A stretch of 35,845 bases of DNA from Butyrivibrio sp. (GCA_024690485.1 JAILPB010000028.1:1-35845); one strand, 5' to 3'. Counted from the stretch's first letter, positions 15,030 to 26,369 are shown. The notes: a model not told the origin generated them from the letters alone. Translations and numbers: made by a program.

Positions 15030-16232
15030 TTACGCTTCTAAAGTAATTACCTCATCTGTATCAAGTGCAGTCTGCACAAGTTCATCAATTTTCTCTGAAA
15101 GATTCTTCTCATGTGCTCTTATTACAGGAAGAAGTGGCTTTGTTACAGGATGCTTTGCAACAAAAATCGTGCAGCAATCCTCATAAGGAAGAATTGAAGT
15201 CTCATAAGCATCAATCTTAAGAGAAATATCCACAATATCCTGCTTATCAAATGCTATAAGAGGTCTGTAAACAGGCATATCTGTTACAACCTCGTCTGTT
15301 GCCATAAGGCTCTCCATAGTCTGAGATGCAACCTGTCCGATACTCTCACCAGTAACAAGACCTTTACAGCCGGTCTTTTCAGCGATCATATCAGCAATTC
15401 TCATCATGTATCTACGCATTATGATTGTGAGCTCATCGTGTGGACACTTCTCGTAGATATACATCTGAATATCTGTGAAGTTAATTACGTGAAGGTTAAC
15501 CTTTCCTGTGTACTTTGCTATTACCTTTGCCAGATCCACAACCTTCTGCTTAGCTCTCTCGCTGGTATATGGAGGAGCATTAAAGTAAACCGCCTCAATC
15601 TCAGCTCCGCGCTTAGCGATCATGTAGCCTGCAACAGGAGAATCTATACCGCCTGATAAGAGAAGACATGCTCTTCCGCTGGTACCTGTGGGCATTCCGC
15701 CGGGTCCCGGGATAATCTCTGAAAAGATATTTACCTTTTCTCTTATCTCAACATTTATAAGAACGTCAGGATTCTTAACATCAACCTTCATCTCGGGATA
15801 TGCGTCAAGAACCTGTGCTCCGATCTCAGCTGCTGCCTCCATGGAATCAAGAGGATATGTCTTGTCAACACGTCTTACCTTAATCTTGAAAGTCATGTTC
15901 TTGTCAGCATAAACGCCGTCGATAAACTTAATAACTTCCTGTGAAAGTCCGTTTATATCAGGGAGCTTGTTATCTCCATCTCTCTCAATGCAGACAGCAG
16001 GGCAGATTCCTGTTATTCCAAAAACTGTCTGAAGAGCAGCTATAACCTCATCAAAGTCGAAGTTCTCAGCATTAACATATATTCTTCCTGATACTCTGAA
16101 GAACTTGAAGGTTCCTTCGCACTTAGCAAGAACTCTCTCCATCTGGCTTACAAGAGCCTGCTCGAAAAGGTATCTGTTCTTACCCTTTATTCCAATCTCC
16201 GCATACTTAATTACAAATGCATGATACTGCAT
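15030..16232 (-). CDS. thiI: tRNA 4-thiouridine synthase ThiI
   Basis: 400 residues: an N-terminal ferredoxin-like and THUMP region (about 1-165), then the PP-loop adenylation domain with LLLSGGIDSPVAGYMIAKRG (about 190-210). It activates U8 of tRNA with ATP for sulfur insertion and can also supply thiazole sulfur. It ends near residue 400 without the C-terminal rhodanese domain of E. coli ThiI, as in most Firmicutes; sulfur is then taken from a dedicated desulfurase. That partner is probably the gene directly upstream (50 bp). C344/C345 in EDCCTIFVAKHP is close to the AANH-domain end and could take part in sulfur transfer. Confidence 0.93.
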   Translation of the reverse strand: MQYHAFVIKYAEIGIKGKNRYLFEQALVSQMERVLAKCEGTFKFFRVSGRIYVNAENFDFDEVIAALQTVFGITGICPAVCIERDGDNKLPDINGLSQEVIKFIDGVYADKNMTFKIKVRRVDKTYPLDSMEAAAEIGAQVLDAYPEMKVDVKNPDVLINVEIREKVNIFSEIIPGPGGMPTGTSGRACLLLSGGIDSPVAGYMIAKRGAEIEAVYFNAPPYTSERAKQKVVDLAKVIAKYTGKVNLHVINFTDIQMYIYEKCPHDELTIIMRRYMMRIADMIAEKTGCKGLVTGESIGQVASQTMESLMATDEVVTDMPVYRPLIAFDKQDIVDISLKIDAYETSILPYEDCCTIFVAKHPVTKPLLPVIRAHEKNLSEKIDELVQTALDTDEVITLEA

Positions 16233-16282
16233 GATTATCTCCTTATTTTGAGGCTTTCACTATCGCCCCGGTGAACAACTAA

Positions 16283-17485
16283 TTATTTTCTGGAAAAACG
16301 TCTGAGCATAGGTACTATCTCTGTAAATGCTTCAACTGTCTTATCCATTTCTTCCTTTGTAGAAAACTCGCACATACTAATTCTAAGTGTGCTATCCAAT
16401 AGCTTCTTATCAAGACCGATTGCCATAAGTGTTCCTGAAAACTGAGGATGGTTACTTGCGCAGGCACTTCCTGAAGAAACGTAGATTTCCTTATCTTCAA
16501 GGGCATGAAGAAGTACTTCTGCTCTAACTCCTGCAACTGACACGCTTATAATATGAGGCGCAGTCTCTCTTACTATCTTTCCAAGCTCTTCCCTGTCAGC
16601 ATCCTTGTAGGCTTCGCCGGGGATACCATTAATCTTAACGTCCTCAAGCCTATCTGTAAGATTCCTTATAAAATCAGCCTTTAAATCATAGAGTCTGTCT
16701 ATGTTTTCATCAAAGTTTTTATAGATCATACTTGCAGCAAGTCCAAGACCTGCAATTCCCGGAACATTCAAAGTGCCTGATCTTAATCCCTTCTGCTGAC
16801 CTCCGCCGTAGCTTATGGGAATAAGTCTGACTCCGTCCTTTATATATAAAAATCCGATTCCCTTGGGACCATGAATCTTATGACCACTTACGGACATAAG
16901 ATCGATTCCGCTTTTTCCGGGAGTGAATCTGTATTTTCCGTAGCCCTGCACAGCATCCACATGGAAAAGAATCTCTTTGTTCTTCTCCTTGATTATCTTT
17001 GCAGCTTCTTCAACAGGCTGTCTTGCACCAATCTCATTGTTAACAGCCATTATTGACACAAGGATCGTGTCATCCCTAAGAGCAGCCCTTAATTCGTCGA
17101 GGCTTATTCTGCCATCTGCTCCTACGCCAAGGTAAGTAACTTCAAATCCCTGGTCTTCTAAGTACTTCATGGAATTAAGTACTGCGGGATGCTCGACCTT
17201 TGTTGTAATAAGATGCTTTCCTGATCTGTGTCTTGAAAAAGCTCCTCCAATAATAGCCAGGTTATCAGACTCTGTTCCACCAGATGTAAACAGAATTTCC
17301 TTCTCCTGAGCCTTTAAGGTCTTTGCTATTTCCTGTGCTGCTTCTCTTACATATTTCTCAGCCACAACGCCCTTATGATGCATGCTTGAGGGATTACCGA
17401 AATCCTCTGTCATAAGAAGGCACATCTTCTTTGTAACTTCATCATAAACCCTTGTGGTTGCTGAATTATCTAAATAAATCTCCAT
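16283..17485 (-). CDS. Cysteine desulfurase (NifS/IscS family, ThiI partner)
   Basis: 400 residues of fold type I PLP enzymes. It removes sulfur from cysteine as an enzyme-bound persulfide. The N-terminus EIYLDNSATTRVYDEV, the PLP Lys in MSVSGHKIHGPKGIGFLY and the mobile-loop catalytic Cys in YVSSGSACASNHP are all intact. It sits directly before thiI, the same pairing as nifZ-thiI in B. subtilis, so tRNA thiolation is its likely role; general Fe-S assembly cannot be excluded because no isc or suf scaffold gene is near. The pair is placed between rsmE and mtaB, splitting the usual heat-shock operon order. Confidence 0.92.
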   Translation of the reverse strand: MEIYLDNSATTRVYDEVTKKMCLLMTEDFGNPSSMHHKGVVAEKYVREAAQEIAKTLKAQEKEILFTSGGTESDNLAIIGGAFSRHRSGKHLITTKVEHPAVLNSMKYLEDQGFEVTYLGVGADGRISLDELRAALRDDTILVSIMAVNNEIGARQPVEEAAKIIKEKNKEILFHVDAVQGYGKYRFTPGKSGIDLMSVSGHKIHGPKGIGFLYIKDGVRLIPISYGGGQQKGLRSGTLNVPGIAGLGLAASMIYKNFDENIDRLYDLKADFIRNLTDRLEDVKINGIPGEAYKDADREELGKIVRETAPHIISVSVAGVRAEVLLHALEDKEIYVSSGSACASNHPQFSGTLMAIGLDKKLLDSTLRISMCEFSTKEEMDKTVEAFTEIVPMLRRFSRK

Positions 17486-17524
17486 CTTTTGATCCGTTAT
17501 CTTCTAATTAAATATCTACTTAAG

Positions 17525-18310
17525 TCACATCTCCAAAGTATACAAGAGCCAAGACAACATTGTAAAGCCTGCCGTTTCTGTGCGTAAAATGCGCTTCCCC
17601 ATGGTCAGAACTTCAAACCCTGCTTCCTTTGCGACTTCTACTTCCTTTTCATCAAATCCGCCCTCAGGTCCCACAAGGATAGCAATACTCTGACCGGGCT
17701 TTATGCCTGATATGATCTTCCTTGTATGATCCATTCCTTCAGCCATCTCATAAGGAAAGAGCTTTACATCCATATCCTTTGCAAAATTAAGAGCTTCCTT
17801 AAAGGACATTGGCATTGAAACTTCGGGAATTATCGCCCTTTTACTCTGCTTTGCTGCAGCCTCTGATATCGCATTCCAGCGCTTTACCTTGTTTCCGGCT
17901 TTCTTTTCATCAAGCTTAACTACGCTTCTTTTCATAGAAACCGGAATCACCTCGAACGCTCCAAGCTCCACAGCCTTTTGGATTATAAGCTCCATCTTAT
18001 CAGCCTTTGGAAGCCCCTGGAATAAATAAATCTTAGCCGGAAGCTCTGCTCCTGATTCCTTTATAAATCTGAGTTCTCCAACCAGGTCATGGTCTGATAT
18101 AGTCTCGATGCCAAAGCGGTATTCCTTGGCGCTATCCAGATCTTCGGATCCTGCCAAGGCTGCGCTTCCTTCATCCCTTATGCTAACAGAGAACTCCTCT
18201 CCGACCTTCATTCGAAGAACATTTATCATATGGTTAAAATTATCGCCATCGATGATTATTCTTTTTCCATCATCAATGAACTGACTGCTCATTACAAAAA
18301 AATGATACAT
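17525..18310 (-). CDS. rsmE: 16S rRNA m3U1498 methyltransferase RsmE
   Basis: 261 residues: an N-terminal PUA-like domain (about 1-80) and a SPOUT methyltransferase domain with the knot motifs LVGPEGGFDEKEV and LTMGKRILRTETAG. RsmE methylates N3 of U1498 in 16S rRNA in the assembled 30S subunit. KAVELGAFEVIPVSMKRS is also typical. It follows prmA by 9 bp, which is the standard dnaJ-prmA-rsmE order. Confidence 0.94.
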   Translation of the reverse strand: MYHFFVMSSQFIDDGKRIIIDGDNFNHMINVLRMKVGEEFSVSIRDEGSAALAGSEDLDSAKEYRFGIETISDHDLVGELRFIKESGAELPAKIYLFQGLPKADKMELIIQKAVELGAFEVIPVSMKRSVVKLDEKKAGNKVKRWNAISEAAAKQSKRAIIPEVSMPMSFKEALNFAKDMDVKLFPYEMAEGMDHTRKIISGIKPGQSIAILVGPEGGFDEKEVEVAKEAGFEVLTMGKRILRTETAGFTMLSWLLYTLEM

Positions 18311-18319
18311 CTTAGCCTC

Positions 18320-19372
18320 TTAATTCTTTTTTGAAATAACTGATACCCACTCGCCCTGCTTATTAACTTCAATAACTGTAAGTCCTGCTTCTTCGTGAGC
18401 CTTCCTTATTACCTCTTCTTTAGCTTCAATAATTCCGGATGTGATATAGATTCCGCCCTGCTTAAGAAGTCCAGGCACAATAGGAGTAAGGGGGATAAGT
18501 ACATAGGGAAGTATGTTGGCTACCACAATATCATACTCTTTTCCTGCCTTATCCTGCACTTCCTTATCATCAATGATATTTCCGATTATGAGATCAAAAT
18601 CCTTCTCGGCTATATCATTTGCCTTCTTATTATCTGCTACTGCAGGCTCTGAGCAAGGATCAAGATCTGTTCCTACTGCATGACCTGCTCCGAATTTAAG
18701 AGCAAGTATAGATAAAACTCCGCTTCCTGTTCCCACATCAAGGACATTTGCTCCATCAGTCATGTATTTCTTAAGAGCCTTTATACAAAGCTGAGTTGTC
18801 TCATGCATTCCTGTACCGAAAGCTGTTCCGGGATCAATATGAAGGATGATCTCTGCCTTCTTTTTATCCTCTTCATCCATGGTCTCCCATGAAGGAATAA
18901 CAAGCACATTCTCCACATAGAACTTATGGAAATACTGCTTCCAGTTATTTATCCAGTCGATATCCTCTGTCACATCAACTGAGATGGTTCCATCACCAAT
19001 ATCTGAAAAGCTTCTGAGTTCATCAAGGACTTCTTTGATCTCTGACTTGATCTGGTCAGGAGTCTTTAAAACCTGAACTTCCTCGCCATCATCATTATAC
19101 ATATTGACAGTTAGCATATTATTGTCATCAACCTCAAGGAAAAAGTTCAGATATGCAGCGCCATCATCTGTAGTAACTGCGCAGCTGTCAACGCCTGTCT
19201 CCTCGTCATCCGCATCCTGCAGATCATCAGTAAACATCTGCTCCTTATCTGCTGCGGATAAAGGAACGTTATCTTCAATCTGGGCGCCCTCAAGACCGAT
19301 ATCCATCATACTGCTGATGATGATATCCTCTGATTCCTCGTTTGTCCTTATTCTGAATCTCATCCACTTCAT
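18320..19372 (-). CDS. prmA: Ribosomal protein L11 methyltransferase PrmA
   Basis: 350 residues, longer than the usual 300-320. The C-terminal domain has the SAM site VLDVGTGSGVLSILALKFG and the typical HIDPGTAFGTGMHETTQLC, and the family pattern VVANILPYVLIPLTP for the NxxxxP-type catalytic loop. The extra length lies in an acidic stretch near residues 45-105 (many D and E) that is family-variable in clostridia. It trimethylates L11. A hairpin with T run lies between dnaJ and this gene, which may lower its expression relative to the chaperones. Confidence 0.93.
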   Translation of the reverse strand: MKWMRFRIRTNEESEDIIISSMMDIGLEGAQIEDNVPLSAADKEQMFTDDLQDADDEETGVDSCAVTTDDGAAYLNFFLEVDDNNMLTVNMYNDDGEEVQVLKTPDQIKSEIKEVLDELRSFSDIGDGTISVDVTEDIDWINNWKQYFHKFYVENVLVIPSWETMDEEDKKKAEIILHIDPGTAFGTGMHETTQLCIKALKKYMTDGANVLDVGTGSGVLSILALKFGAGHAVGTDLDPCSEPAVADNKKANDIAEKDFDLIIGNIIDDKEVQDKAGKEYDIVVANILPYVLIPLTPIVPGLLKQGGIYITSGIIEAKEEVIRKAHEEAGLTVIEVNKQGEWVSVISKKN

Positions 19373-19406
19373 ATAGTCATTCCCTTTCTTCTATGCTCAA
19401 AACATG

Positions 19407-19433
19407 CTAAAACGGGGAGTGTTAAAACTCCCC
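19407..19433 (-). terminator. Terminator-like hairpin between dnaJ and prmA
   Basis: On the minus strand CGGGGAG/CTCCCCG (7 bp, 8-nt loop) is followed by TTTTAGC. The T run is short, so it may be partial and let some transcripts continue into prmA. Confidence 0.75.
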
Positions 19434-19448
19434 GCCTATAAATCTTCT

Positions 19449-20630
19449 TTACTTCTTCTTTCCGAAGAATCCGCCTTTTTTCTTTCCACCGTCATCGCTT
19501 GGGCCCTGATCTCCTGAGAGATTGTCGGTTGCATGAAGACTGTTTCCTGTCTTTTCATCAAACTGTCTAAGGAGATCCTTTGCTTCCTTGGAAAGCTTAT
19601 CAGGAACCTGAACAACCAGTGTCACATAATGATCTCCACGAATATCTTTGTTTCTGAGTGTGGGAACACCCTTTCCGCGAAGCCTTACTCTTGTATCAGT
19701 CTGAGTTCCAGCCTTCACATCGTAAAGAACCTTACCATCAACTGTATCGATAGCTACTGTTCCACCAAGTGCTGCAATAGCATATGACATAGGAACTGTA
19801 GAGAAGATATCATAATCCTGTCTCTGGAAAATAGGATGATCTGCAACGATAACCTCTACAAGAAGGTCTCCTCTGGGGCCACCGTTTCTTCCGGGTTCGC
19901 CCTTCTCACGAATACGAACGCTCTGTCCGTTATCGATACCTGCAGGGATTGTAACCTGAATACGCTTATTGTTTGAAACATATCCTGATCCGCCACAGTC
20001 AGGGCACTTATCCTTAATTACCTTACCTGTTCCGTCACAATCAGGACAGGTCTGCACATTTCGTACTGTTCCGAAGAATGACTGCTGAGTAAATACTACC
20101 TGACCCTTACCGCCACACTTAGGACACATCTGAGCTGTTGTTCCGGGCTTTGCGCCGGTTCCCTTACATGTAGGGCATGGATCCTTGAGTCTGAGCTCAA
20201 GCTCCTTCTCACAACCAAATACTGCTTCTTCAAAGGTTATGCGCACGCTGGCTCTGATGTTTGCACCCTTTGAAGGGCCACTTCTTGCGCCGGAGCTTCT
20301 TCTGCCACCGCCGAAGAAATCTCCGAATATATCTCCAAAAATATCTCCGAAATCTGCACCGCCAAAGTCGAATCCGCCGTTAAATCCGCCAGCACCGCCT
20401 TCAAAGGCTGAATGTCCAAACTGGTCATACTGACGTCTCTTCTCAGGATCACTAAGAACAGCATACGCTTCTGATGCTTCCTTAAATTTATCTGCTGCAG
20501 TAGCATCGCCGGGATTCATATCCGGATGATATTTCTTTGCAAGCACACGATATGCTTTTTTAATCTCATCATCACTGGCGCCCTTGCTTACTCCAAGGAC
20601 CTCGTAATAATCTCGCTTCTGATCTGCCAT
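19449..20630 (-). CDS. dnaJ: Chaperone DnaJ (type I Hsp40)
   Basis: 393 residues with all parts of a type I DnaJ. The J domain has HPD at 36-38 (YHPDMNPGD). A Gly/Phe-rich linker (about 75-115) has a [15 protein letters not shown] repeat. Four CxxCxGxG zinc motifs follow ([32 protein letters not shown]), then the substrate-binding C-terminal beta domains and a Lys-rich tail ending GGFFGKKK. It stimulates DnaK ATPase and delivers unfolded clients. A 233-bp structured spacer separates it from dnaK, which is longer than expected inside this operon. Confidence 0.97.
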   Translation of the reverse strand: MADQKRDYYEVLGVSKGASDDEIKKAYRVLAKKYHPDMNPGDATAADKFKEASEAYAVLSDPEKRRQYDQFGHSAFEGGAGGFNGGFDFGGADFGDIFGDIFGDFFGGGRRSSGARSGPSKGANIRASVRITFEEAVFGCEKELELRLKDPCPTCKGTGAKPGTTAQMCPKCGGKGQVVFTQQSFFGTVRNVQTCPDCDGTGKVIKDKCPDCGGSGYVSNNKRIQVTIPAGIDNGQSVRIREKGEPGRNGGPRGDLLVEVIVADHPIFQRQDYDIFSTVPMSYAIAALGGTVAIDTVDGKVLYDVKAGTQTDTRVRLRGKGVPTLRNKDIRGDHYVTLVVQVPDKLSKEAKDLLRQFDEKTGNSLHATDNLSGDQGPSDDGGKKKGGFFGKKK

Positions 20631-20657
20631 TAATAACTCCTATATCTACCACTAAAT

Positions 20658-20687
20658 GCCCAATACATCCTACATTATGTATTGGGC
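20658..20687. promoter_or_regulatory. 11-bp hairpin in the dnaJ leader
   Basis: GCCCAATACAT (20658-20668) and ATGTATTGGGC (20677-20687) are perfect complements with an 8-nt loop, about 28 nt upstream of the dnaJ ATG. Neither strand has a real T run, so it may stabilise or process the dnaJ mRNA. Confidence 0.65.
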
Positions 20688-20719
20688 TTTAGCAATATTT
20701 AAACTATTAAACTTTTATA

Positions 20720-20863
20720 AAAGCAAGGTTCTTGCAAGGAGGTTCCGCTCTACTCTGTATGACATCTCACCAAACTCGAAAAAACCTCGTTAGGTGATCT
20801 GCACATCGCTTCGCTCGCCGGAACAGTATAGTACACTAAGTTCGAAAGAACCTCGCTAAGTGA

Positions 20864-20864
<1 letters not shown>
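20720..20864. repeat. Stem-loop repeats in the dnaK-dnaJ spacer
   Basis: Two related hairpins lie at 20768-20798 and 20834-20864, with 25 of 31 bases identical. The first pairs CACCAAAC with GTTAGGTG, the second CACTAAGT with GCTAAGTG, around the shared loop TCGAAARAACCTC. Several differences keep pairing (C-G to T-A, A-T to G-C). The second is extended by AGTATA/TATACT and reaches the dnaK stop codon. The first is enclosed by GTTCCG (20742-20747)/CGGAAC (20819-20824). A weaker hairpin GCAAGGTTCTTGC lies at about 20723-20735. Confidence 0.75.
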
Positions 20865-22774
<1,910 letters not shown>

Positions 22775-22788
22775 TTAACTTATTTAAA

Positions 22789-23472
22789 TTACTTGGCCAC
22801 AGCAACCATGCTGTGTCTAAGTACTGTGTCGCGAAACATGTAACCCTTCTGAAGTTCCTGAGCTACAAAGCCCTCTCCAACTTCTTCACTCTCAACCTGC
22901 ATTACTGCATTGTGGAAATTAGGATCAAATTCCTTACCTACAGCTTCGATGGGTGTTACTCCAAGGTCTTCCATCTGCTTTAAGAGCTGCTTATATATCA
23001 TGTTCATTCCGTCAGCAAAAGCTGAATTCTTCTCTTCCTCCGGAACAGCTGCAAGTCCTCTTTCAAAGTTATCTACAATAGGTAGCATCTTCTCAAGTAC
23101 ACTTGATGCTCCCTGATCAAACATCTGAGCCTTTTCCTTATCTGTTCTTCTGCGGAAATTCTCAAACTCCGCTACCTGACGCAGATATTTGTCATTCATC
23201 TCATCCAGTTTTTCTTTTAAAGGATTCTTCTTTTCTTTTTTTCCGAATAATCCCTTTTTCTCGCCTTCAGCTCCTTCAGAAGTGCCCTCTGCATCAGCAT
23301 TTTCTTCGGTAATCTCCTCAACTGCCTCTTCGATTTCCTCCTCAGCAGCCTCAGCTACCTTATTTGCTGCGTCGGCTACTTCCTTAGCCTTCTTAGCAAC
23401 TTCCTGCTGAAGTTCTTTAGCTGTCATCTTCTCTGACTTCTTAGCAGAATCCTTTGTTACTTCCTTACTCAC
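22789..23472 (-). CDS. grpE: Nucleotide exchange factor GrpE
   Basis: 227 residues. The first 75-80 residues are a low-complexity, Lys/Glu/Ala-rich extension. Then comes the dimeric coiled-coil core with YLRQVAEFENFRRRTDKEKAQM, and the beta domain near 150-227 with LEKMLPIVDNFERGL and the GKEFDPNFHNAVMQVES block. It releases ADP from DnaK. It lies between hrcA and dnaK with short gaps (28 and 47 bp), as in other Firmicutes. The N-terminal extension is long compared with E. coli (197 residues) but is common in this lineage. Confidence 0.95.
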   Translation of the reverse strand: MSKEVTKDSAKKSEKMTAKELQQEVAKKAKEVADAANKVAEAAEEEIEEAVEEITEENADAEGTSEGAEGEKKGLFGKKEKKNPLKEKLDEMNDKYLRQVAEFENFRRRTDKEKAQMFDQGASSVLEKMLPIVDNFERGLAAVPEEEKNSAFADGMNMIYKQLLKQMEDLGVTPIEAVGKEFDPNFHNAVMQVESEEVGEGFVAQELQKGYMFRDTVLRHSMVAVAK

Positions 23473-23500
23473 TTCAAATACTCCTTTGTTTCTTCATTTG

Positions 23501-24532
23501 CTACTCTTTCTTATACAAGTCATCCAAGGCTCTCATCATATTCTTGAGAGTTCCTACAACCTTGTCGTAATCCATTCTCTTGGGACCGATTACTCCAACT
23601 GTACCTCTCATTCCCTCGCCAAGATCATATGTAGCTGTGACGACACTACAATCCTTCATAGACTGAACCGGTGACTCGTTTCCGATATATACCTGAATTC
23701 CCGTCTCTTCGGTTGATGCTGACAATGTACTCTCTACGAGACTTGTGAGATCGCTCTTATCCTCAAATGTTGTGATAAGGTCACTTGCTCTCTCTTTATC
23801 AGCAAGCTCCGGATAACGGAAAATATTATTTGCTCCGCTTGTGTAAATCTGAAGGTCCTCATCCTCTGTGATAGCTCCTGCAGCTGCATCAAGTACGCTG
23901 CCAATGATATCACTGTGAATGCCTGCCTCCTGCTTAAGAGCAGCTATAAGACCAATATTTATATCCTCAACAGAAAGTCCGCTGAGTCTGGTATTTAAAA
24001 GGATGTTGAGTTTGAGCATATCTGAATCGCTAAGCTCCTGCTCAACTTCGATCATTCTGTTCTTGATCACATTTCCTTCTATAACAATGGTTGTAAGAAG
24101 ATGTTCATCATCAACCCTTGATAGCTGTATAAACTTAAGCTTATTCCTCTTGATCATGGGAGCGGAGATCATGGAAGCGTAATTCGTATCAACAGCAAGG
24201 GTTTTTGCAACCTGCTTAAGGAGTTTTTCAAGCTTCTCTTCCTTATCAAGAAGCATCTCCTTCATATTCTCAACTTCCTGTTCCTTCTCAGCCAGCATGG
24301 CATCTACATATACTCGATAACCCTGATCTGAAGGAATACGTCCTGCAGAAGTATGGGGCTGCAAAATAAGTCCCATCTCCTCGAGGTCCGCCATCTCATT
24401 TCTGATGGTGGCTGAACTCAGATTCAAGTCTGTATATTTGGAAATCGTTCTGCTTCCTACAGGCTCTCCTGTCTCTCGGTGCTTCCGACCAATTGCATGC
24501 CGTATTTTCTTTTTTCTGTCATCCAGTTCCAT
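23501..24532 (-). CDS. hrcA: Heat-inducible transcription repressor HrcA
   Basis: 343 residues: an N-terminal winged helix with SRTISKYTDLNLSSATIRNEMADLEEMGLI and HTSAGRIPSDQGYRVYVDAM, then the GAF-like dimerisation domain and family ending with MRGTVGVIGPKRMDYDKVVG. It binds CIRCE and represses class I heat-shock genes; its stability depends on GroEL in studied species. A perfect CIRCE lies about 25 bp upstream of its ATG, so it represses its own operon. The ribosome site is GAGAGGTGATCG. Confidence 0.97.
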   Translation of the reverse strand: MELDDRKKKIRHAIGRKHRETGEPVGSRTISKYTDLNLSSATIRNEMADLEEMGLILQPHTSAGRIPSDQGYRVYVDAMLAEKEQEVENMKEMLLDKEEKLEKLLKQVAKTLAVDTNYASMISAPMIKRNKLKFIQLSRVDDEHLLTTIVIEGNVIKNRMIEVEQELSDSDMLKLNILLNTRLSGLSVEDINIGLIAALKQEAGIHSDIIGSVLDAAAGAITEDEDLQIYTSGANNIFRYPELADKERASDLITTFEDKSDLTSLVESTLSASTEETGIQVYIGNESPVQSMKDCSVVTATYDLGEGMRGTVGVIGPKRMDYDKVVGTLKNMMRALDDLYKKE

Positions 24533-24556
24533 TCGATCACCTCTCTTTGGTTTATG

Positions 24557-24583
24557 TTAGCACTCATTTAAGTTGAGTGCTAA
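24557..24583 (-). promoter_or_regulatory. CIRCE operator
   Basis: TTAGCACTC, nine bases, GAGTGCTAA: a perfect match to the HrcA operator consensus. It lies between the hrcA start and the candidate promoter. Confidence 0.98.
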
Positions 24584-24596
24584 CACTCTTTAATTT

Positions 24597-24625
24597 AAGT
24601 TACCACTTCATATAATCAATGTCAA
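24597..24625 (-). promoter_or_regulatory. Candidate promoter of the hrcA operon
   Basis: A perfect TTGACA (24620-24625, minus strand) is 17 nt from TAACTT (24597-24602), a weak -10. The CIRCE begins 13 nt downstream, which suits repression of a sigma-A promoter. Confidence 0.55.
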
Positions 24626-24633
24626 CATCCTTG

Positions 24634-24668
24634 AAAAAAAAAGAACTCAGGTCTACTGACTGAGTTCT
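24634..24668 (-). terminator. Terminator of the GT-C-like gene
   Basis: On the minus strand AGAACTCAG/CTGAGTTCT (9 bp, 9-nt loop) is followed by nine T. It separates the CotH/GT-C unit from the hrcA operon. Confidence 0.92.
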
Positions 24669-24676
24669 GATTTTTC

Positions 24677-26362
24677 TTATTCCCTAAAAAATTTCCAGGC
24701 TTCAAAACCATCAAATTCCACCTGGGTTACATTTATTCCGGGACCATATTTTTCATTTAGATACATGAGCAGATACCCCATGTGTTCGCCGCCGCCAACG
24801 TAGTATAGATCTTCCCTGTCCGGAAACTCTCTAAACACATTGGATATCCCCTGCTTACGGGAGTTATACAGTCCAATCGGTGACGGTATTATCCATCCGC
24901 CAACCGGGAAGATGTTGTGATAGTAGCCGGCATAGTTCCCGTTAATATCATAGATATTGCGGGCTCCGCAAAGACCGCCGTACAGATCATCAATACTAAG
25001 AACGAACAGCCCATCCGCTGCGCTTATATTACCTATGCGTTCATGCTGATACTCATATACTGTATCAAAAGCCTTGTAGGAATAATCAAGGTTTGCCCCC
25101 TGCCAGATAAACATAAGAAGAAGTGACGCTATAAATGAGGCAATTAGTTCAGGCTTTCCTTTTATAAATCTAGTGTTCTTCGTAATCTTAGGAAGAATGC
25201 ATGCACCTATGATCATAAAGGCCGCACTTATCCAAACTCCAAATCCCACACGCCAATAGTAGCGCCTAACACATGCCAGGTAATAATTTTCAGCTAATGC
25301 ACCGCCAGTCATCAAAAGTGTTGCAGCGACTGACAATAAGTCTCTTGTTGTAATCGCCATTATAAGTGCGACAAAGACAATTACCACCATAGCCCAGGGC
25401 AAAAGGCTTGTCCTAAAACTCTCGCCCAGTATGTCAAAGGTATCACGGAATACTTCCGGAGCTATCCTTAGTCTGTCCATTCTATGGTCACTACCGATTT
25501 CTTTCATCAGCTCCAGCTTTTCCAAGGTGAAATTCTCAGGATCATTCCAGGTCCATTCATCCATCATCTTGAAATCCCACTCAGTAAATCCTGCCTCTAA
25601 ATAGTCCTCCTGATTCCAATCAAACTTGTAGTTACCATAATCCCTTTTTTCCTTCATGATATTGTCCCACTTATAGTAGTACTTCCATTCAGGATTAAGG
25701 TTAAAGGCCACATAGTTTGCAGCAAAGGATATAACACAGATGATGACCGGGAGAATCAGTATTGATGCATAAGCTGCTGGTTCACGCTTTTTTGAATAAA
25801 GGAAAGCTACTACCAGAGCCACCAAAGCAAATGGGAGCATAAATATGAAGCTCTCCTTACGTGCCTGGCTAGAAAGCAGGATAAGAATAGCGGATATAAT
25901 GACCCTTCCACTAACATTTTTCCTTCTATATATAGCACTAAGTAGAAGCAGAAAACCTGCCACCGCATATACAGTCGAATTCTTTGTGTACTGGATATTG
26001 ATAAACAGATCCTTTGCCAAAAGAACGTTAACTAAAACTGTGCTTATAATTGTTCCCGGAAACTCCATCTCCTCACTGATAACAAAAGAGATCGCAATGA
26101 CAGATATCAGATTAAGAGTGAGATATAACCAGAGATAACAGTTAATTTCCGGAAGGATCATATAGGCAAATTTAGTGAGGTAACCCCATATGATTCCGGA
26201 ATATACAAGATACTGAGAAGGCTCTCCGTAAGCACCTGCTGCTATCATATTAATAATAGCGTCATCGTTTGTCTCATACATCGCATGACCAAACAGGATG
26301 CAAAGAAGCCAGATCAGTATAGAGATAAAGCATATTGTTATGAGTTTCAGATGTTTTTTCAT
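24677..26362 (-). CDS. Multi-pass membrane protein, GT-C glycosyltransferase-like
   Basis: 561 residues with about 11-12 predicted membrane segments. It opens with a basic N-terminus and helix, then an extracytoplasmic loop ETNDDAIINMIAAGAYG whose acidic NDD pair resembles the DxD-type loop 1 of GT-C lipid-linked sugar transferases. A second large soluble region (about 225-310, rich in Trp, Asp and Glu) and a C-terminal outside domain of about 120 residues follow. I do not recognise a named family with certainty; a DUF6056-like or GT-C role is inference. It begins 7 bp after the CotH gene stop, so the two are probably translated from one mRNA and may act on the same surface polymer. Confidence 0.75.
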   Translation of the reverse strand: MKKHLKLITICFISILIWLLCILFGHAMYETNDDAIINMIAAGAYGEPSQYLVYSGIIWGYLTKFAYMILPEINCYLWLYLTLNLISVIAISFVISEEMEFPGTIISTVLVNVLLAKDLFINIQYTKNSTVYAVAGFLLLLSAIYRRKNVSGRVIISAILILLSSQARKESFIFMLPFALVALVVAFLYSKKREPAAYASILILPVIICVISFAANYVAFNLNPEWKYYYKWDNIMKEKRDYGNYKFDWNQEDYLEAGFTEWDFKMMDEWTWNDPENFTLEKLELMKEIGSDHRMDRLRIAPEVFRDTFDILGESFRTSLLPWAMVVIVFVALIMAITTRDLLSVAATLLMTGGALAENYYLACVRRYYWRVGFGVWISAAFMIIGACILPKITKNTRFIKGKPELIASFIASLLLMFIWQGANLDYSYKAFDTVYEYQHERIGNISAADGLFVLSIDDLYGGLCGARNIYDINGNYAGYYHNIFPVGGWIIPSPIGLYNSRKQGISNVFREFPDREDLYYVGGGEHMGYLLMYLNEKYGPGINVTQVEFDGFEAWKFFRE

Positions 26363-26369
26363 ACTTAGT

